DNA of 64,000 nucleotides from Panulirus ornatus (GCF_036320965.1 NC_092228.1:11309262-11373261); one strand, 5' to 3'. Positions 10,677 through 27,233 are shown, numbered from the stretch's first letter. The notes: generated from the letters alone by a model not told the origin. Program-made: numbers and translations.

Positions 10677-13600
10677 GTTACTGGGGTAAACACTGTCAAA
10701 TCACTGTAATTCCCCCTTTCTCATATTCCCATGCATGAACTTCTTGTAAATTGATAACTGTAAACTACATCTAACGTAACACATCCCTCAGTTCCCCTCA
10801 CTCGAACATTTAACCAAAGAGAGAGGCTCAGCCATTCAACCCGACCTGCACCTTCGACCAGGGACCCTGCCAACATCCATCCACTGACACCCTTACGTTT
10901 AAATTTTTCGCGGAGCACATCCCACTGACAATAACCACGCCATCAACCACTCTTAGTAACAACAAGAGGGGTCAGACAACCCAGTCACCCATTCCCCCTT
11001 CATACAACCTCCTCCACTGCCTTAAGAACTGGCTAATTACAACTTTCAGTGAGCATATATCCGGATATCCACAGACGGAACAGCCGAGGTAATTACACGG
11101 AAGCACACACGCTCCGTCTGCCGGCCAGGAAGAATTACAGTCCTTAGGTCCTCCATCCTCCTCTCATCACCTTGAAAAACACACAGCAGTCAATCATGTC
11201 TCGCGAGGTCTCTCTCTATCCGAGCTCATTAGCGGAAGAATGGCATATACCGACGGAGTCGAAGTACCACACCGGGCGTTATCGTTAATTACATCAGCGA
11301 GACAAATCACGGCCTCTTAGGCGAATGGGGGTTCTCGTGATGATGATATCCTTCGCCTCCTCTCTCCTGCAGGCACGGACCCACGGCCACCCTCGCCGAG
11401 GGTTCGTCACGTGCCGATGTTATCAATGTCCTCACCCGCTCCCCACAGGCTGTTATCACGAATGATTTTCGCCCCGGTGATTCCGCTGGCGGGGAGGCAC
11501 CCCCCGTCCTCTTATCGCGGTACACAGCCTGGGAACGGTACCCATGTCTGTGTTCGCTTGAGAAATGACAATTGTCTGTTAAGTCCGAGTACCGAGCATG
11601 TTCCAATTCTCCGACCTGAGGCGAGGCCTATTTTAAACCATCACATATAAACTACGATGGAAGTTGCAAGCCATTCAACGTCTTCGCGAGCCTGCCAATT
11701 ATGCCAGTCAAACCACTATTATATGCTGAGCCACGGACAATTCAGCAGCAATCGCTAGCTCTTAAATTCATCACACCCTCTTAATACTACGTATAATTAT
11801 GCATCTGGACTTCTTCATAAACCCGTCAGCCATGATTAATACACGTATATAAATGAGAGCTAAAAGCAGTTAATAGCAGCGCTCGAACCCAACAGGTGGG
11901 CTCTGCCTGAAAAGATACGGCATCCTCAACACGGAGTCTGTAGCGCTGTATTTTGGGGCCGGTGCAGGAACACGATCATTTACTAATGGGAAAATCCACC
12001 TCCTGGTGTGTCACCACTGTGTCATCATTAAAGGCCAGATGTACCTGCCGTGGATGGGAGGGCACACGGATCATACCGTACCACTTCACTGGTCATAAAG
12101 ACTTTATATATACCTTCCTATACGTGATTATCATCATATATAATCTAATCCTGCATATCCTCTGATACTGGAAAAAAAAACACACACAAAAGAGATTTCT
12201 CAGTAAGAGAATTATGAGACGAGTACATCATATGGAGGACGTTTACATATCAAAAATATAAATCAGCTTGTACTAAAGACGTGAAAAAGTTTACAGTATC
12301 TTCCTCTACGAAACACCTGTATGTCTTCCTCCTCTTACCACACTGATCTGTGCATGTCTGGTCCCCTTCCGATCATCAACGGCAACCTCGAAAGGACCTA
12401 ATGGTGTGCTGGGATTCGTCTGCAGTACATTCCTCTGTTAGGTCCACAAGACTATGTATGAGGCGTTCATACGTGCACGACCCTGAGCAACAACGCTCAG
12501 TCCCGGCTGGAAATGAAACTCTTTCATCCGATAAATTAGGTCAGATTAATCACCTCATCCTATCTGGAAGACGTGATGTTCCTCCATTAATCATATCACA
12601 TTAAACACGTCTTTTTTCTTTCAATTCTGAATCTCAATTTTTCTCACGCGTCGAGGTAATCAAAAGCACGAATGCAGAGAATGATAAAATAAAAAAAAAT
12701 TCTTGCAGAGATAAAAGAAACCCTTGAGAACGACGGTGCAGCCCTTGGGCTTCACGGCCTAGTTTGACCCCAAACAGTTGGGTCAAACGCCCAGGCCATC
12801 ACAACCCAAAGGCCATATCGCCGTACCCATGGGATTTATACATATAGTTTCCCCCCATAAAACAACTAGATCAGGTACCGGGTCTCAAGGGAAGAACAAG
12901 ATAGGAACTGTGAGGAGAGGAGGGTTGGGGATGCCTGGATGAAATGCCATTTCTACAGACAATTTCATCCAGCCTGGCTAAGGGGGAGAGGTTGTGGAAG
13001 TTATACCGGGAAAAGATGACGCAATCTATACCTGATATAACGTAACATAACTTCGTATGAATATGAAATATATATAGATATAAAACTTCAAATATAAATT
13101 TCATATAAAACACTTAGGGACACCAATTCTGGACGAGGAAAATAATCCCACAGTGTCCTGTACCAATAACTCATCCGATCCACTCTAAACTTAGCCTCAC
13201 CTACCTGGTCATCCAACAGATGCAAACATAACAGAGCTGCAAAACCACAGAAAACAGCGCTGTCACACCAACTTCCTGCTGCCTAACAACCACAAACAAA
13301 TCCGCACCTCTATGACGAAACAAATATAATTTCAATAAAATATAATTTCATTTATCCCTATTGGTCTCCCACGGCAGTCTTAAAATTCACCCAAATTCAC
13401 AGCCCCCCCCCCCCCCCCTCTCACTGAAACTATACTTCCCAGGCATGTACGTGTCACACTTTCTCCTCTGCGCTCCAGACACCATCCATCCATCTCTCGC
13501 ATACAAACACCGGTTCAACGCATCATGAGGAGACCCCTCATGTTCATGGTACAGCTTCCATCAGGAAGACAACTGAACACTTACCTCTCAACCGTCCTAC

Positions 13601-13935
13601 ACTCACTCCACACACAAGCATACACAACAACGTCGCCCCACTTCATCACTTCTGGCCCCGCCCGGTGGAAGTGGCTACCTTCCTGAGTGCTGGAGAAGTG
13701 CTAAACTTGGGGATTCTGAGTCAGGACAATAAGTGCATCAACTCATTTATCTATTTGTATATATTCATTTATTTATCTATACACTCCTTTGTTTATACAA
13801 AAGTACCTTTCCCGACTCATCGAGGTTAGCGTCAGGAACAAACGAACAACACGGCCTCATCTGCACCCTTCCTTCCACTCTCTTGGTGTCACGGGTGATG
13901 CACTCAACCAGGGGCTTACTATCCACAGCCATGCC

Positions 13936-13938
<3 letters not shown>
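10673..13938. other. Gene-free stretch; part of possible family E repeat and a C-run
   Basis: No coding region recognised. At 12733-12835 a GC-rich block with GTTTGACCCC resembles one at 41855-41960. A pure C-run lies at 13403-13418, and TTTATCTAT-rich DNA at 13745-13785. The ORFs are short and unrelated to known families. Confidence 0.5.
12733..12835 (+). repeat. Possible dispersed repeat family E, copy 1
   Basis: Contains CGACGGTGCAGCCC, then GTTTGACCCC, then AAAGGCCAT. Blocks in the same order occur at 41855-41960 and, more weakly, at 50020-50085. By-eye similarity only. Confidence 0.4.

Positions 13939-14033
<95 letters not shown>
13939..14033. repeat. (CT)n then (TATC)n microsatellite
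   Basis: About 38 CT units passing into five TATC units, a typical compound array. Confidence 0.95.
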
Positions 14034-14034
<1 letters not shown>

Positions 14035-14056
14035 CCTACCTACATATATATTTTTT

Positions 14057-14284
14057 CCTGGAGATAAGGGGAAAAGACCACTACCTTCCACACGTGTCTC
14101 CTACGTGCCATAAGAGACGACTAAGAATATAGGAACATGGGACTATACAATCTATATCCCTGTGCTATCACTCTACAAGGATCAACAGAGGGAGAGCAGC
14201 CAAGAGGAGGTCTTTTCTTTTGGGGGGTTCCGTTTACCTGTTGCTAACGCTACCTCACAACGGTGGGAAAGATAAGCCGGACAA

Positions 14285-14285
<1 letters not shown>
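14057..14285 (+). mobile_element. Family B short retroposon, diverged copy
   Basis: Retains the family 5' block (CCTGGAGATAAGG, CACGTGTCTCCTACGTG, GACGACTAAG) and the 3' block (GCTAACGCTACCTCAC then GGTGGGAAA), but the middle is rearranged and the poly(A) is replaced by (GT)n. It is the oldest copy seen. Its terminal stem carries an A:U pair in place of G:C (14254-14267). Confidence 0.65.

Positions 14286-14342
<57 letters not shown>
14286..14342. repeat. (GT)n microsatellite
   Basis: About 28 GT units abutting the 3' end of a diverged family B copy. Confidence 0.96.
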
Positions 14343-14559
14343 CGGGTAAGGCAGGAAAGTGTGGCATTTGAAGTTTTTCTGAATGAGTAAATATCCAAGT
14401 CTTTATTTCAGCAACAACTAATGATTATGACGTGTGCACCGAGTCTAATTTGTATGGAATAGTCTGACTCCAACTTGACTGTTCCCCACATACATTCATA
14501 CACCACAACTTCAAAGACAATCAGTCAATAAATCCACCCACATTCCGAGCCGCTACAGC

Positions 14560-14569
14560 TGTGTGTGTG

Positions 14570-14602
<33 letters not shown>

Positions 14603-14603
14603 G
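14560..14603. repeat. (GT)n microsatellite, interrupted
   Basis: GT tract with GGT and AT interruptions. Confidence 0.9.
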
Positions 14604-14885
14604 TAATAAATCATATTGAACACAGGCCTTAAGACCACCCGCTCGTACTTTCTGAACCGTGAGACGATAACTCTTCCATAACCTCAGCGACATTTATCAT
14701 CACACTAAAAGGGGCATCAATGACTGAACACACACTCTCTCTTCTCTTCACTTCTCTCGTGTTCTCACAGAGATAATACGACGCGTCAACTGACTGCAGT
14801 CACAGAAGGAAAATATATGACTAGACGTTACTACTGAGTGTAAACGTAATGAAACTTGACAACAGCATCCCCTGCGCACTTCATC

Positions 14886-14915
14886 AAAAAAAAAAAAAAA
14901 ACAAAGAAAAAAAAA
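14886..14915. repeat. Poly(A) tract
   Basis: A-run broken once by CAAAG. It may be an old retroposon tail, but no body was recognised. Confidence 0.8.
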
Positions 14916-14951
14916 AGTTGCTGTGGACGGAGCAGATAAGTACCACATCAA

Positions 14952-15077
<126 letters not shown>

Positions 15078-15148
15078 AACTTTTAAGACGACGCCAAACG
15101 GGAGTCAAAAGATGATAAATCCGCGGTAGGGGCAACAGCGTGCGGCGG

Positions 15149-15181
<33 letters not shown>

Positions 15182-15185
<4 letters not shown>

Positions 15186-16687
15186 TCAGAGTTGTCGTCT
15201 CTCAGGAAGTCATATAAAGTGTGGACCGGCGTAGTAATTTCCTCCACTCTCATCTTTACGATGACTGATGAGTAAAATTCCTCGACTGTTACGACCACTT
15301 TCAAAAACCACTGAGCCTCGACGTCTTCCCTGAAGATGAGGGTCGAAGAATGAAACCACATTACAACGTGATTGAGAACAAGGAAAATCCCCGTTTTCTT
15401 TTTTTCCATGAGCAATTCCGAAGGAACAGGCAGAGATGCTCCACACCTTTCACCCAAGTCACCACCGCGGTTAGAAGAGCAGATAATGGCAACAAGCCAC
15501 TGCTGTGTTCTCCATCCTAGTTCTCCTGTTCTCCAAGGAGCTTCTGTGTTCTCCGTCCACCAGGCAGGCGCTGTACAGTTCTCCCGGCCTGTGATTTGTT
15601 CCCAAGGCGTGGGTTATGCCTTAGAGACACATGCAGCGTTACCCTGACAGGTGCTACACCTCCAAAAGTAAAGTGGGGTTCCTTTTCGTTCCCCCAGCAG
15701 GTGTTGAGGCACACAGTAACTAGGCCCCCTGTGCCTTGCTCCTCCACTCACACACGCTGTAGCCCCCATCTCGTGTTCGTTCTGCTCCCCCGATATACGT
15801 TATCTTCCCGGGAAGGACGATCATCCACAGCAGTGTGTCCCTGGGGAGGTTTTCCTAAGGCAGCATGTTCTGTGCTGGCCATAAAATGTCAATATTCGTA
15901 GCAGGTGTTCGATCTCCCTGCACGTGCTGTGGTCTGGGAAGGGGACACGTCTTCCCTACCCGACGTAGGTGCGTTTCCTACATCAATCCACTTGACGACG
16001 TTCGCCCCCCATCAGCTCCTGCAGAAGCTGTAGCCTGTATAGCGGGCTCTACCTCCGGTCGTAGCGTGTTGCACTACCTACTGCAGGCCACTACACCAAT
16101 TCTAATTCAGCTCGTCCCTACACCCGTTGCAGCTCCGATCTCTCTAGTACGTTAATACCACCTGTCACAACATGCTCTCCACATGGTGCAGCCTGCCTCA
16201 AGGGTTCCTTCTAATCTCCCTCTCTCCGCCTACTGCTGTTGGTCGACGACACCACCACCTCCTGCTGTCGCTTCCACACCCACTCCGTGTCACCAGTCCG
16301 GACGATGATGCATCGCCCATGAAACAGTATTTACGACTAATAACCATCCTTTGTCTTCCCCCTCACCCGACGAGATCCCCAGGAAAACCAATACAAAACC
16401 CGCTCTACATCAGTGCACATCGGAGGCTGAATTATCGAAGAAATCCACACCCAAGATAACTGGTTTTACTAGCGTCGGCCGCCTCGTACATACAACTGGC
16501 TGGGACCAGTCCAAGAAGAACTGCTGCTGCAGGATTAAAAAAAAAAAGAAAGAAAAAAAGCGGGCAACACTGAGATCTCTGCACTCTCTGAGTGGGAGAC
16601 AGAAAATGGGTAAAATGGTGTGCACTGCGCTGTTGGTATCTTATCCCCTTATCAATCATCAGGGAATTACATTTTTCTCTCAGAAAT
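15182..16687. other. Gene-free, C/T-rich stretch
   Basis: Open frames of 90-100 codons appear in several overlapping frames, but none has a domain, signal peptide or plausible splice structure that I can defend. An A-rich tract lies near 16536-16560. Confidence 0.5.
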
Positions 16688-16689
16688 AT

Positions 16690-16757
<68 letters not shown>
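16688..16757. repeat. (GT)n microsatellite
   Basis: About 35 GT units. Confidence 0.96.
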
Positions 16758-16760
<3 letters not shown>

Positions 16761-16886
16761 GGACTCTTTTGAAACAAAGAGTTTTTCAACGAGACTACTC
16801 AAGTTTCGTCAAGTAAAGAAGATATCACAGCCTAGCCAAAATAACTTCTCTCTCACTCGCGGTGTAACCTCGAGCAAGAGGAGTCT

Positions 16887-16890
<4 letters not shown>

Positions 16891-16938
<48 letters not shown>
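16891..16938. repeat. (CA)n microsatellite
   Basis: 24 CA units lying 133 bp after a (GT) tract, so the two are complementary and inverted. Confidence 0.96.
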
Positions 16939-16942
<4 letters not shown>

Positions 16943-17220
16943 AATTTGTGTATGTATACGTCTGTGAGCCTGACGTCCCTCTACAGAGCATGAGAGATGT
17001 TAGGATGGGTTTGGTGTCACTACCACTGACAAGAACACCTGCCCGACAACCACTTCGAGTATGTCTGCGCTGAGTATGAGGCAGGCTCGTGTACGTGTAC
17101 GATGAGTAAGAGGTAACAGCAGGCTCGTTGTCCACTATCCATGCTGGAGACAGTCCTACCCTCAGCCAGGACAGAGGTCGTGTGGGCAACAGGGTGGTGG
17201 CGGTGCGCCAGACCAGTTCA

Positions 17221-17276
17221 AGGAGGAGGAGGAGGAGGAGGAGGAGGAGGGGGAAGAGGAGGAGGAGGAGGAGGAG
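17221..17276. repeat. (GGA)n trinucleotide tract
   Basis: Purine-only GGA repeat giving a poly-Gly frame. Confidence 0.94.
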
Positions 17277-17454
17277 TTATTTGTCCAGTTAGAATATTTC
17301 ATCGCCATCTCTCCTCATTCGGGATTTATACTTGCAAAGTAGAGGGTGTGGAGGCTAATGAACGGTTGAGTAGCCGGGCGGCGCCCTTGGGTAAAGAGTC
17401 ATTATCGGCTGGAGAAAGTTCGAATTCGCCTGAATTTCTATATGCCTTTCACCA

Positions 17455-17496
17455 AGGGGGGGGGGGAATACATATATATATATATATATATATATA
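17455..17496. repeat. G-run followed by (TA)n
   Basis: A run of about 12 G is followed by a short (TA) tract of about 13 units. Confidence 0.92.
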
Positions 17497-20400
17497 GCCC
17501 AAAGTTACATATATTATGTACTATATCAACATCACACAGGGTGAATCCACAAAGAGAAGCATAATTTATTCTTATAAAAAAAGAATAATAAAATACCTCG
17601 GAAAGAAACTCGACAACCTCAGCATCACAGCACAGTTTACAGTAACAGCTTAACCTACGGGTAATTGAAGACAAACCACTGATCATACACCCATGGCCGG
17701 TAGATCGACCTGAACACCGTCATTAACATCAGAGCCCATGATGAACGCGCGCAGCAGACGACGGCGGAGCCTAACCTACAGCGATGGGGAAAGGGAGGAA
17801 GGGGAAAGGGGGGGTAGGGGAGTGGTGTGGTGTTAGACCACGAGGCCCCCCCATCCCCGGTCACCAAAGCCAAGCTTGGGACCGAGGGTAAGACATCAGA
17901 CACCACACACCCGCACCACTGAGTCTATCTCTCTCTGGTGTCTCTCAGCGTCACACGGCATCGCTGAGCACTTCACGGCAACACGACGGTGCGACTCCTG
18001 GCGCACGACGACGGTACGACCGTCAAGCGCCAGGGGAACGTCTCTTTTGAGTAGGAAGCTAAAAATCCTTGGGTATATGATGGTGATGTCCCTTATGTCA
18101 TCCATAATGATCAGATCAGAGGATGGTCACACTATCGTATACACAGGTCGGGTCGACGCGCCCCAAGGGCCGTGCCGTCGTACCCATGTGCTATGTATTC
18201 AGATGAACAGGACGCGAAGCAACCCGGTACCAATCGCGGGGCTGATCAAACAACACGACATTAAAATCCTAATTTCTTAAGTATTCATACAAAGATCTAA
18301 CAAATGTGTCTCCACTTGAACTCAAATTAGTTACGACAAAAAATATGACCAAGCATGTGATTCGAACGAAAATGTGTCACCACTGCCAGTCGAAACGAAT
18401 ATCATTATTCTTCAGTCGTTCCAGAAGATGAATTGTTTTAGGAAATGTTTCAAGGGTGGAGCGGTGGCTTATCCATTAAGGTGTGGACAACCTTACAAAC
18501 ATGCACGTCACTGAGCGTCGTCCATGACGCGCCGTTTTACAGAGAGCGACGTTCGAACTTCTTCGATGATTTCATTTTTGATCTTATTCATTACCGAGAC
18601 AATCTCGTGTTTATTTCTAAACGGACTGCATTGTGACCCTGCAATGACAAATATCTAACTGAGCCACTTATGTATATCGTGCTATAAACATTCATAAAGA
18701 TAATGCAGATATTTGATGAATAAGTCGGCAATTATGTTATATATATATATATACCCACTTACACTGGGCTGTGGTTTCGGTTCATTAACCACGACAGCTA
18801 GAGACTGGACGTGAGCAAATGAAGCCGTTGCTTCGTTTGTTCCTGGGGGAGGCGGGGGCGCGCGCGCACACCCACCTTCCTGAAGTGGGACATGGTGAAC
18901 AAATACGAAATAAAATCGTGGTAATACTGCTGAAAAAAAATATCAAATATCTAAAAGAGTTAGTATTTGACCAGGGTACCAAATGACTTCGAGCGAGTTA
19001 CGAGGATGTCTTGACTTGCTCAAGCTGTCTCTCGTGGGAGACTACGCCTACGAGATCCTACAGTCAATGATAACAGAATTATGTACCTGTCACCTTCTAT
19101 CAGCCTCGCTGAGGTTCCGCTGCGAACGAGGCATCTGCGACGATCGCTCTGGAGGGGCCGAGGACAATGAGGGTGCAAGGGGGGTGAAGAGGGTTAAGGC
19201 ATAGAGGCGGGGTGACCTCAGTGTTCTGGTGGTGTGGACAGTGAAGGGGGGCGGTGACCTCCTCTCCCATGGTAAGCGCCTTCAATGGACTGACTGCCCA
19301 CCTCATCCCTGGCTATTGATCAATACTCCTGGGTGTCGGTGTAAACTGCGTCTTCACTGGTGTAGTTGTGATTGGAGCCCTTGAGCATCGCTTATCAGCT
19401 GCTCCTCCGCTTGTGAATATACTTCGCACAGATTTACGTGGATTTCTAAAAAGTCCTCATAACTGGTTCGATCTAATTAGCGAAGACCAGCAGATACCCT
19501 GCCCAAAGAATGTACAACATGCAGACAGCACAGAGACTAGTTATCAATTCCATGACATATCTGACTGTGGGTATACATTTCTGAAGGGGAACAAAAGATG
19601 AATAAGAACACGTGCAATAACCGAGCAAGGATATTATTATGTAAGCGTGGAATGTACAAGTTCTATCCTATCATCCTTCAACTCTGTCCCCGCCTACACG
19701 TGGGGGTGCAAGAATGCATGCAACCTCTCACCGCAATCATGATGAGCTCCAGGCATGAATAATACAAGACTTTTCCACACGAATCCAAGTCCATCTTAAC
19801 TTTTCACCTGGCACACCCGGTTCATCCGTCAAGGGCGGCTAACAATGTCCACAGCCACGCCTCTATCACACATGAGCATCAAAAAAAAAAAAACAATCTC
19901 TAACAGCCTCATTTGAAATACCTTTCCCCTACGAGCCACTCTGTGCTTTCTCGTCTGCTCTAAACCGTCAACAACAAACTCTTATCACTTCTCTGTCATC
20001 CTATCATATGCTATACGTCACCTAAAGGCCATACCTTCTTCAAAGGGTTTCATAGATTCGATCTGTCTCCACACAACATTTCTTTATCACATCCCCATTC
20101 TTAATCATTCTCCTAATACCTCCAATGGCGGTTAAATCATCCATTCCCACAGCCATTATTTCTGAAATAACACAGAAAACTCTTAGTCTCACAATGCAAA
20201 ATTAGAGCAAACTTCTTGCACATTCTCTACTCATATTCTGGAACGGTTTTTTTTATGGAGATTATCTCCAACCTCCATTTTTTTATGGAGATTATCTCCA
20301 ACCGCCACTTTTTTTTTTCTTTTATACAAGAGGACTTTGCGTGACATAAAGCATCTTAAAGTTATCCCAAATAAGGCAGCAGTTCAGTCGGCTTAGAAAC

Positions 20401-21729
20401 TCGACCTAGCAACAGAGAGTTTCTATTCCTAGTATGTTTCTATCTAAAGTGCAAGTCAGCTTATTTTACCCTCACTTCCTACTGCTATCTTGCAGAGGTG
20501 TTCTGTGCACTTCCACACATCTAAACCCTGTATAACTACAGATGTGTGCGGGGCAATGTTTGCTCTGTTAAAGTTATGGAGGCGTCTCTACGTAAATCAT
20601 ACATCCGTATTTCATTTTTTTTTTTTGCTAGACAACGTAACAATCGTAACCTCACACGGTGTACGCAACGAGGGTGTGTCAACCATCCACCAATAGCAAG
20701 TGGACTGTTCGAATACTTCGAAACGATTGGTTCTGGCACAGGCATGGCTACCGTACCGCTATAGGAACACACACATACATACCCGCTAAAAGTCACAACC
20801 TGGGCTACACAGTGAGCGGGTATGTGGTCGCTGTGAGTGTTCATTATTTTTCGGTTAAGCGTCACTTGGCCTGACGGTGACGACTCTAAACTCTGGCCGT
20901 TCATAAGAGGCCTAAAGCATAGACAACTGACCCACCAAACCAGAGGTTCAGTTGGGCTGCAGGTGCGTGCGCAGCAGCCTAGCCCCAAACCCAGGGCCTC
21001 CAATTTGAACACGCGACTGCAGCGCTCGGCAACCTCCATCGGGCGCCACCCAACCAGGTCTCTACGACTTTGGTTCCAGTTCACCGGTGCCCTCCTGCGG
21101 TGCCCAGCCCTCTATCTAATACATCTGCAGTGCCGGCCGCTCCACCCGCAGCAGATTCTACAGCGACCTCTCCAGGACTGCGAGCCGTTATACTCACACG
21201 CTGGTGATCTGGCTACAGCTACGACAACCGTCTACAGGATACAACCGACTATGTAAAGGTAGTGCAGGACTAAGGCCATCTCATCTTACAATGAGTACAT
21301 GAAAGTACAGGAAGGGCTAAAATATGAGTGTTAGTAACTGTTTGGTTTTTGGCTACGTACATTTCACAGAATCCTACTGCAAACTAACTCTACTAACTGT
21401 TAATCAAGTACTTGATATCTAACTCCTTCTGAGAACAAGGGTAAACAGTAGGCCACTTTAAGTCACTGGTGCCCACCGTAAGAGGATATCATATAGACAT
21501 ACATATACCGAATCTTCATCCTTATATTAACCATCAGTGATGACAATTACCCTGACACTAATCTACTAGAACCACTAATTACCCTGATCTTATTTACAAG
21601 TGATACAACTTTACCAATGCTCCAAATATATCGCCTCTGCTGTGGTTTCGTGGCGTGTAAATTTATATTTTTACACCTTAATTACCCTGCTGGTACCGTA
21701 ATGATTGTTTCCTCCATCCTGAACGTGAC
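17497..21729. other. Gene-free stretch
   Basis: Unremarkable sequence. A 30-bp tandem duplication lies at 20251-20310, each unit with a GGAGATTATCTCC palindrome. A CG-rich patch at 17990-18190 has weak family E resemblance. The longest open frame (minus strand, 20536-21084, 182 codons) has no recognisable domain. Confidence 0.5.
20251..20310 (+). repeat. 30-bp tandem duplication with internal palindrome
   Basis: TTTTATGGAGATTATCTCCA starts at 20251 and again at 20281. Each unit can form a hairpin through GGAGAT/ATCTCC. Confidence 0.85.

Positions 21730-22070
<341 letters not shown>

Positions 22071-22137
<67 letters not shown>
22071..22137. repeat. (TA)n at the 3' end of a family B copy
   Basis: About 33 TA units immediately after the B tail, replacing most of the poly(A). 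Confidence 0.96.
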
Positions 22138-23096
<959 letters not shown>

Positions 23097-23100
23097 TATA

Positions 23101-23264
23101 AGGGAGCGGGGGGCTGGAAATCCTCCCCTCTCGTTTTTTGTATTATTTTAACTTTCCAAAAGAAGTTACAGAGAAGGGGGCCAGGTGAGGATATTCCCTC
23201 AAAGGCCCAGTCCTCTGTTCTTAACGCTACCTCGTTATCGCGGGAAATGGCAAATAGTATGCAA

Positions 23265-23273
<9 letters not shown>
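23101..23273 (+). mobile_element. Family B copy, 5' truncated in the head
   Basis: Begins at AGGGAGCGGGGGGCTGGAAA and runs through a shorter, interrupted T-run, the hairpin and the tail (stem-loop 23231-23244), ending in poly(A) then (TA)n. It lies in tandem with the preceding copy. Confidence 0.9.

Positions 23274-23321
<48 letters not shown>
23274..23321. repeat. (TA)n at the 3' end of the second tandem family B copy
   Basis: About 24 TA units following the poly(A). Confidence 0.96.
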
Positions 23322-23324
<3 letters not shown>

Positions 23325-23597
23325 CACATTCTGGAGGAAAAATATGTGAAAGTTTATTTTCATATTTTAGCAATATCTTGATATGATACACTTGTCGCTG
23401 AAAATTGTACCAAGTTGATGGTGAACACTGCTATCTTCTGGGGCGGCACGAATTTTTAATCTCCAGGGATTATCATGGGGGGCCCCCGAGAGAGTACTTA
23501 ATATTCTCCCCGTGGAAAGCGTATATTCTCGTGGCTTCATTACGAATATCTGATGTAAAAGATCGAGGAGGAGCTGTTCTTCCCAACCCACTACCGT

Positions 23598-23601
<4 letters not shown>

Positions 23602-23662
<61 letters not shown>
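23602..23662. repeat. (CT)n microsatellite
   Basis: About 30 CT units. Confidence 0.96.
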
Positions 23663-25187
<1,525 letters not shown>

Positions 25188-25603
25188 GGTCATATATACA
25201 CGTGTATATGGTCTGTATAGGTCATATATACATGTGTATATGGTCTGTATAGGTCATATATACACGTGTATATGGTCTGTATAGGTCATGTATACACGTG
25301 TATATGGTCTGTATAGGTCATATATACACGTGTATATGGTCTGTATAGGTCATATATACACGTGTATATGGTCTGTATAGGTCACATATACACGTGTATA
25401 TGGTCTGTATAGGTCACATATACACGTGTATATGGTCTGTATAGGTCACATATACACGTGTATATGGTCTGTATAGGTCACATATACACGTGTATATGGT
25501 CTGTATAGGTCACATATACACGTGTATATGGTCTGTATAGGTCACATATACACGTGTATATGGTCTGTATAGGTCATATATACACGTGTATATGGTCTGT
25601 ATA
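25188..25603 (+). repeat. 32-bp minisatellite, 13 units, palindromic
   Basis: 416 bp equals exactly 13 units of 32 bp without indels. Each unit carries the near-perfect palindrome ATATACACGTGTATAT (with a CACGTG core) followed by GGTCTGTATAGGTC. Variants are point changes: CATGTG in unit 2, CATGTATACA in unit 4, and CACATATA in a block of six consecutive units. Confidence 0.97.
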
Positions 25604-25629
25604 CTGTCCACATCCACAATATCTTCGTT

Positions 25630-25632
<3 letters not shown>

Positions 25633-25684
<52 letters not shown>

Positions 25685-25693
25685 CGCGCGCGC
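25633..25693. repeat. Compound (GT)n-(GC)n tract
   Basis: About 22 GT units then about eight GC units. Alternating purine-pyrimidine throughout, hence Z-DNA-prone. Confidence 0.95.
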
Positions 25694-26948
25694 TCGCTCT
25701 AATGATGAAGAATACTCGTAAAGTTCGGCAAGCACGCCAAAGGAATCGCGAAGCACACACACACTAGTATTTGACGTCTGAACAAAATGAGACACACGTG
25801 TTGTCCCCTGAACACGTTCCTGTGTACGTGCTTTGTCGAGTGACTGAAATGCACGCGCTTTCTAAGCGCAGACACGTGCTCCAAGGTGGGGGAGGGGAAG
25901 AAGCACGTTAGGCCAACTTCAATGGCGCGAGACTCGACGAAGGAGTGACAAGTAACATGATACACACTACTCTAGAGGCATGAGAGATGTATAAAACCTC
26001 GGTCAACATACAGGGTACATAATACAGCGGAGGTACAAGGAAATGAGGAATTTCACAACCTAAGATCTAAGCAATATCTATGACAAGCCGCTGTCTTCTG
26101 TTATCAATCAAAAATACTCTCCACCACCTGTTGCCACAGCCTCGGTGTCTCTTGAGACAACGAGGGTGCAGCCCACCCACTCGGTAGCCTTAGGGTGGGT
26201 GAGTGCGTATGGCTGGATGAAGGGCTATGAACAAGGGTAAGACCCACCCAGTAGCCTTAGGGCGAGTCATGAAGGGTGGAGGAGAGAGGGTAGAAGAAAG
26301 GGACATCCCCCTACGGTGAGCCAGGGAGGGCGAGAGGACTAGGGGAGGGAGATCATCTGCGCACCTGGTGCTCCTCCTTCAAGGTTTCCAATCACGTCGG
26401 ACACCCAAGACCAGTTCTGTCCCTTTACACCACTGATGCTTATTGAGCTTTACGCTGACCCACGTCAAACCTGAAGGGGGGAGAGGGAAAAACCTATTCT
26501 CATTGCAGTTCAAAATTCAAACAAGGTCCCATAAGTCACCACCCACACGTCCAGCTTTGGATTGTCTAATATTTGATCCTGCAGGCCCGTCTAAGGTTCA
26601 AGGAAAAAAAAAAAAAAAAAGCAACGCCGCCTCATTGAACAATGCACCTGACGCAGGCCACACCGTCCTGGGCAGGATTGTGGCCCCACGGGCGATGAGC
26701 GCGGTCGAAGACCCCCCCCCCCAACACTCCCTAACTCGAGCCAAGCAGATTGGACCACTCCCTCCCAACCATTCTGGCAGCCAACAACACCAGACACGCC
26801 CAGTCACAACCTCCCTCCTCGGGTCGTAAAACCCCGAGTGTAGAAACTTCTCGAGCCTTATTCCCGATAAAACTCGTTCTCCGTATATGTTGTTCACCTG
26901 CGCCCGCTGCAGACGGGAAAATTAAGCCTCAGAGAATTTCTTGTAGGA

Positions 26949-26949
<1 letters not shown>
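25694..26949. other. Gene-free stretch
   Basis: Includes direct repeats of a CACCCACxCxGTAGCCTTAGGG-like element at about 26175-26265, an A-run at 26603-26620 and a C-run near 26711-26721. No coding evidence. Confidence 0.5.

Positions 26950-27040
<91 letters not shown>
26950..27040. repeat. (TA)n microsatellite
   Basis: About 45 TA units with one CA interruption. Confidence 0.96.
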
Positions 27041-27185
27041 TCGCACACGACAAGGGTTGCTGGTAACTCTTCCCCCACCCCAGCGCGCTCGCGCTGGGAG
27101 GGCATCAAAGTTGTGGAGAAAATGAAACACATGGGCGTTAATAGAAGAGCTGTATTTATTCATATACGAGTATGTAGTGCGCCAA

Positions 27186-27233
27186 ACACACACACACACA
27201 CACACAAAGAGAGAGAGAGAGAGAGAGAGAGAG
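27186..27233. repeat. Compound (CA)n-(GA)n microsatellite
   Basis: About ten CA units followed by about 13 GA units. Confidence 0.95.

Noticed and set aside
20536..21084. 182-codon minus frame as a possible exon
   Set aside because: No conserved motif, no defensible splice sites, and other-strand frames of similar length overlap it.
25188..25603. CRISPR-like array
   Set aside because: Units are contiguous and almost identical with no unique spacers, and the context is eukaryotic.
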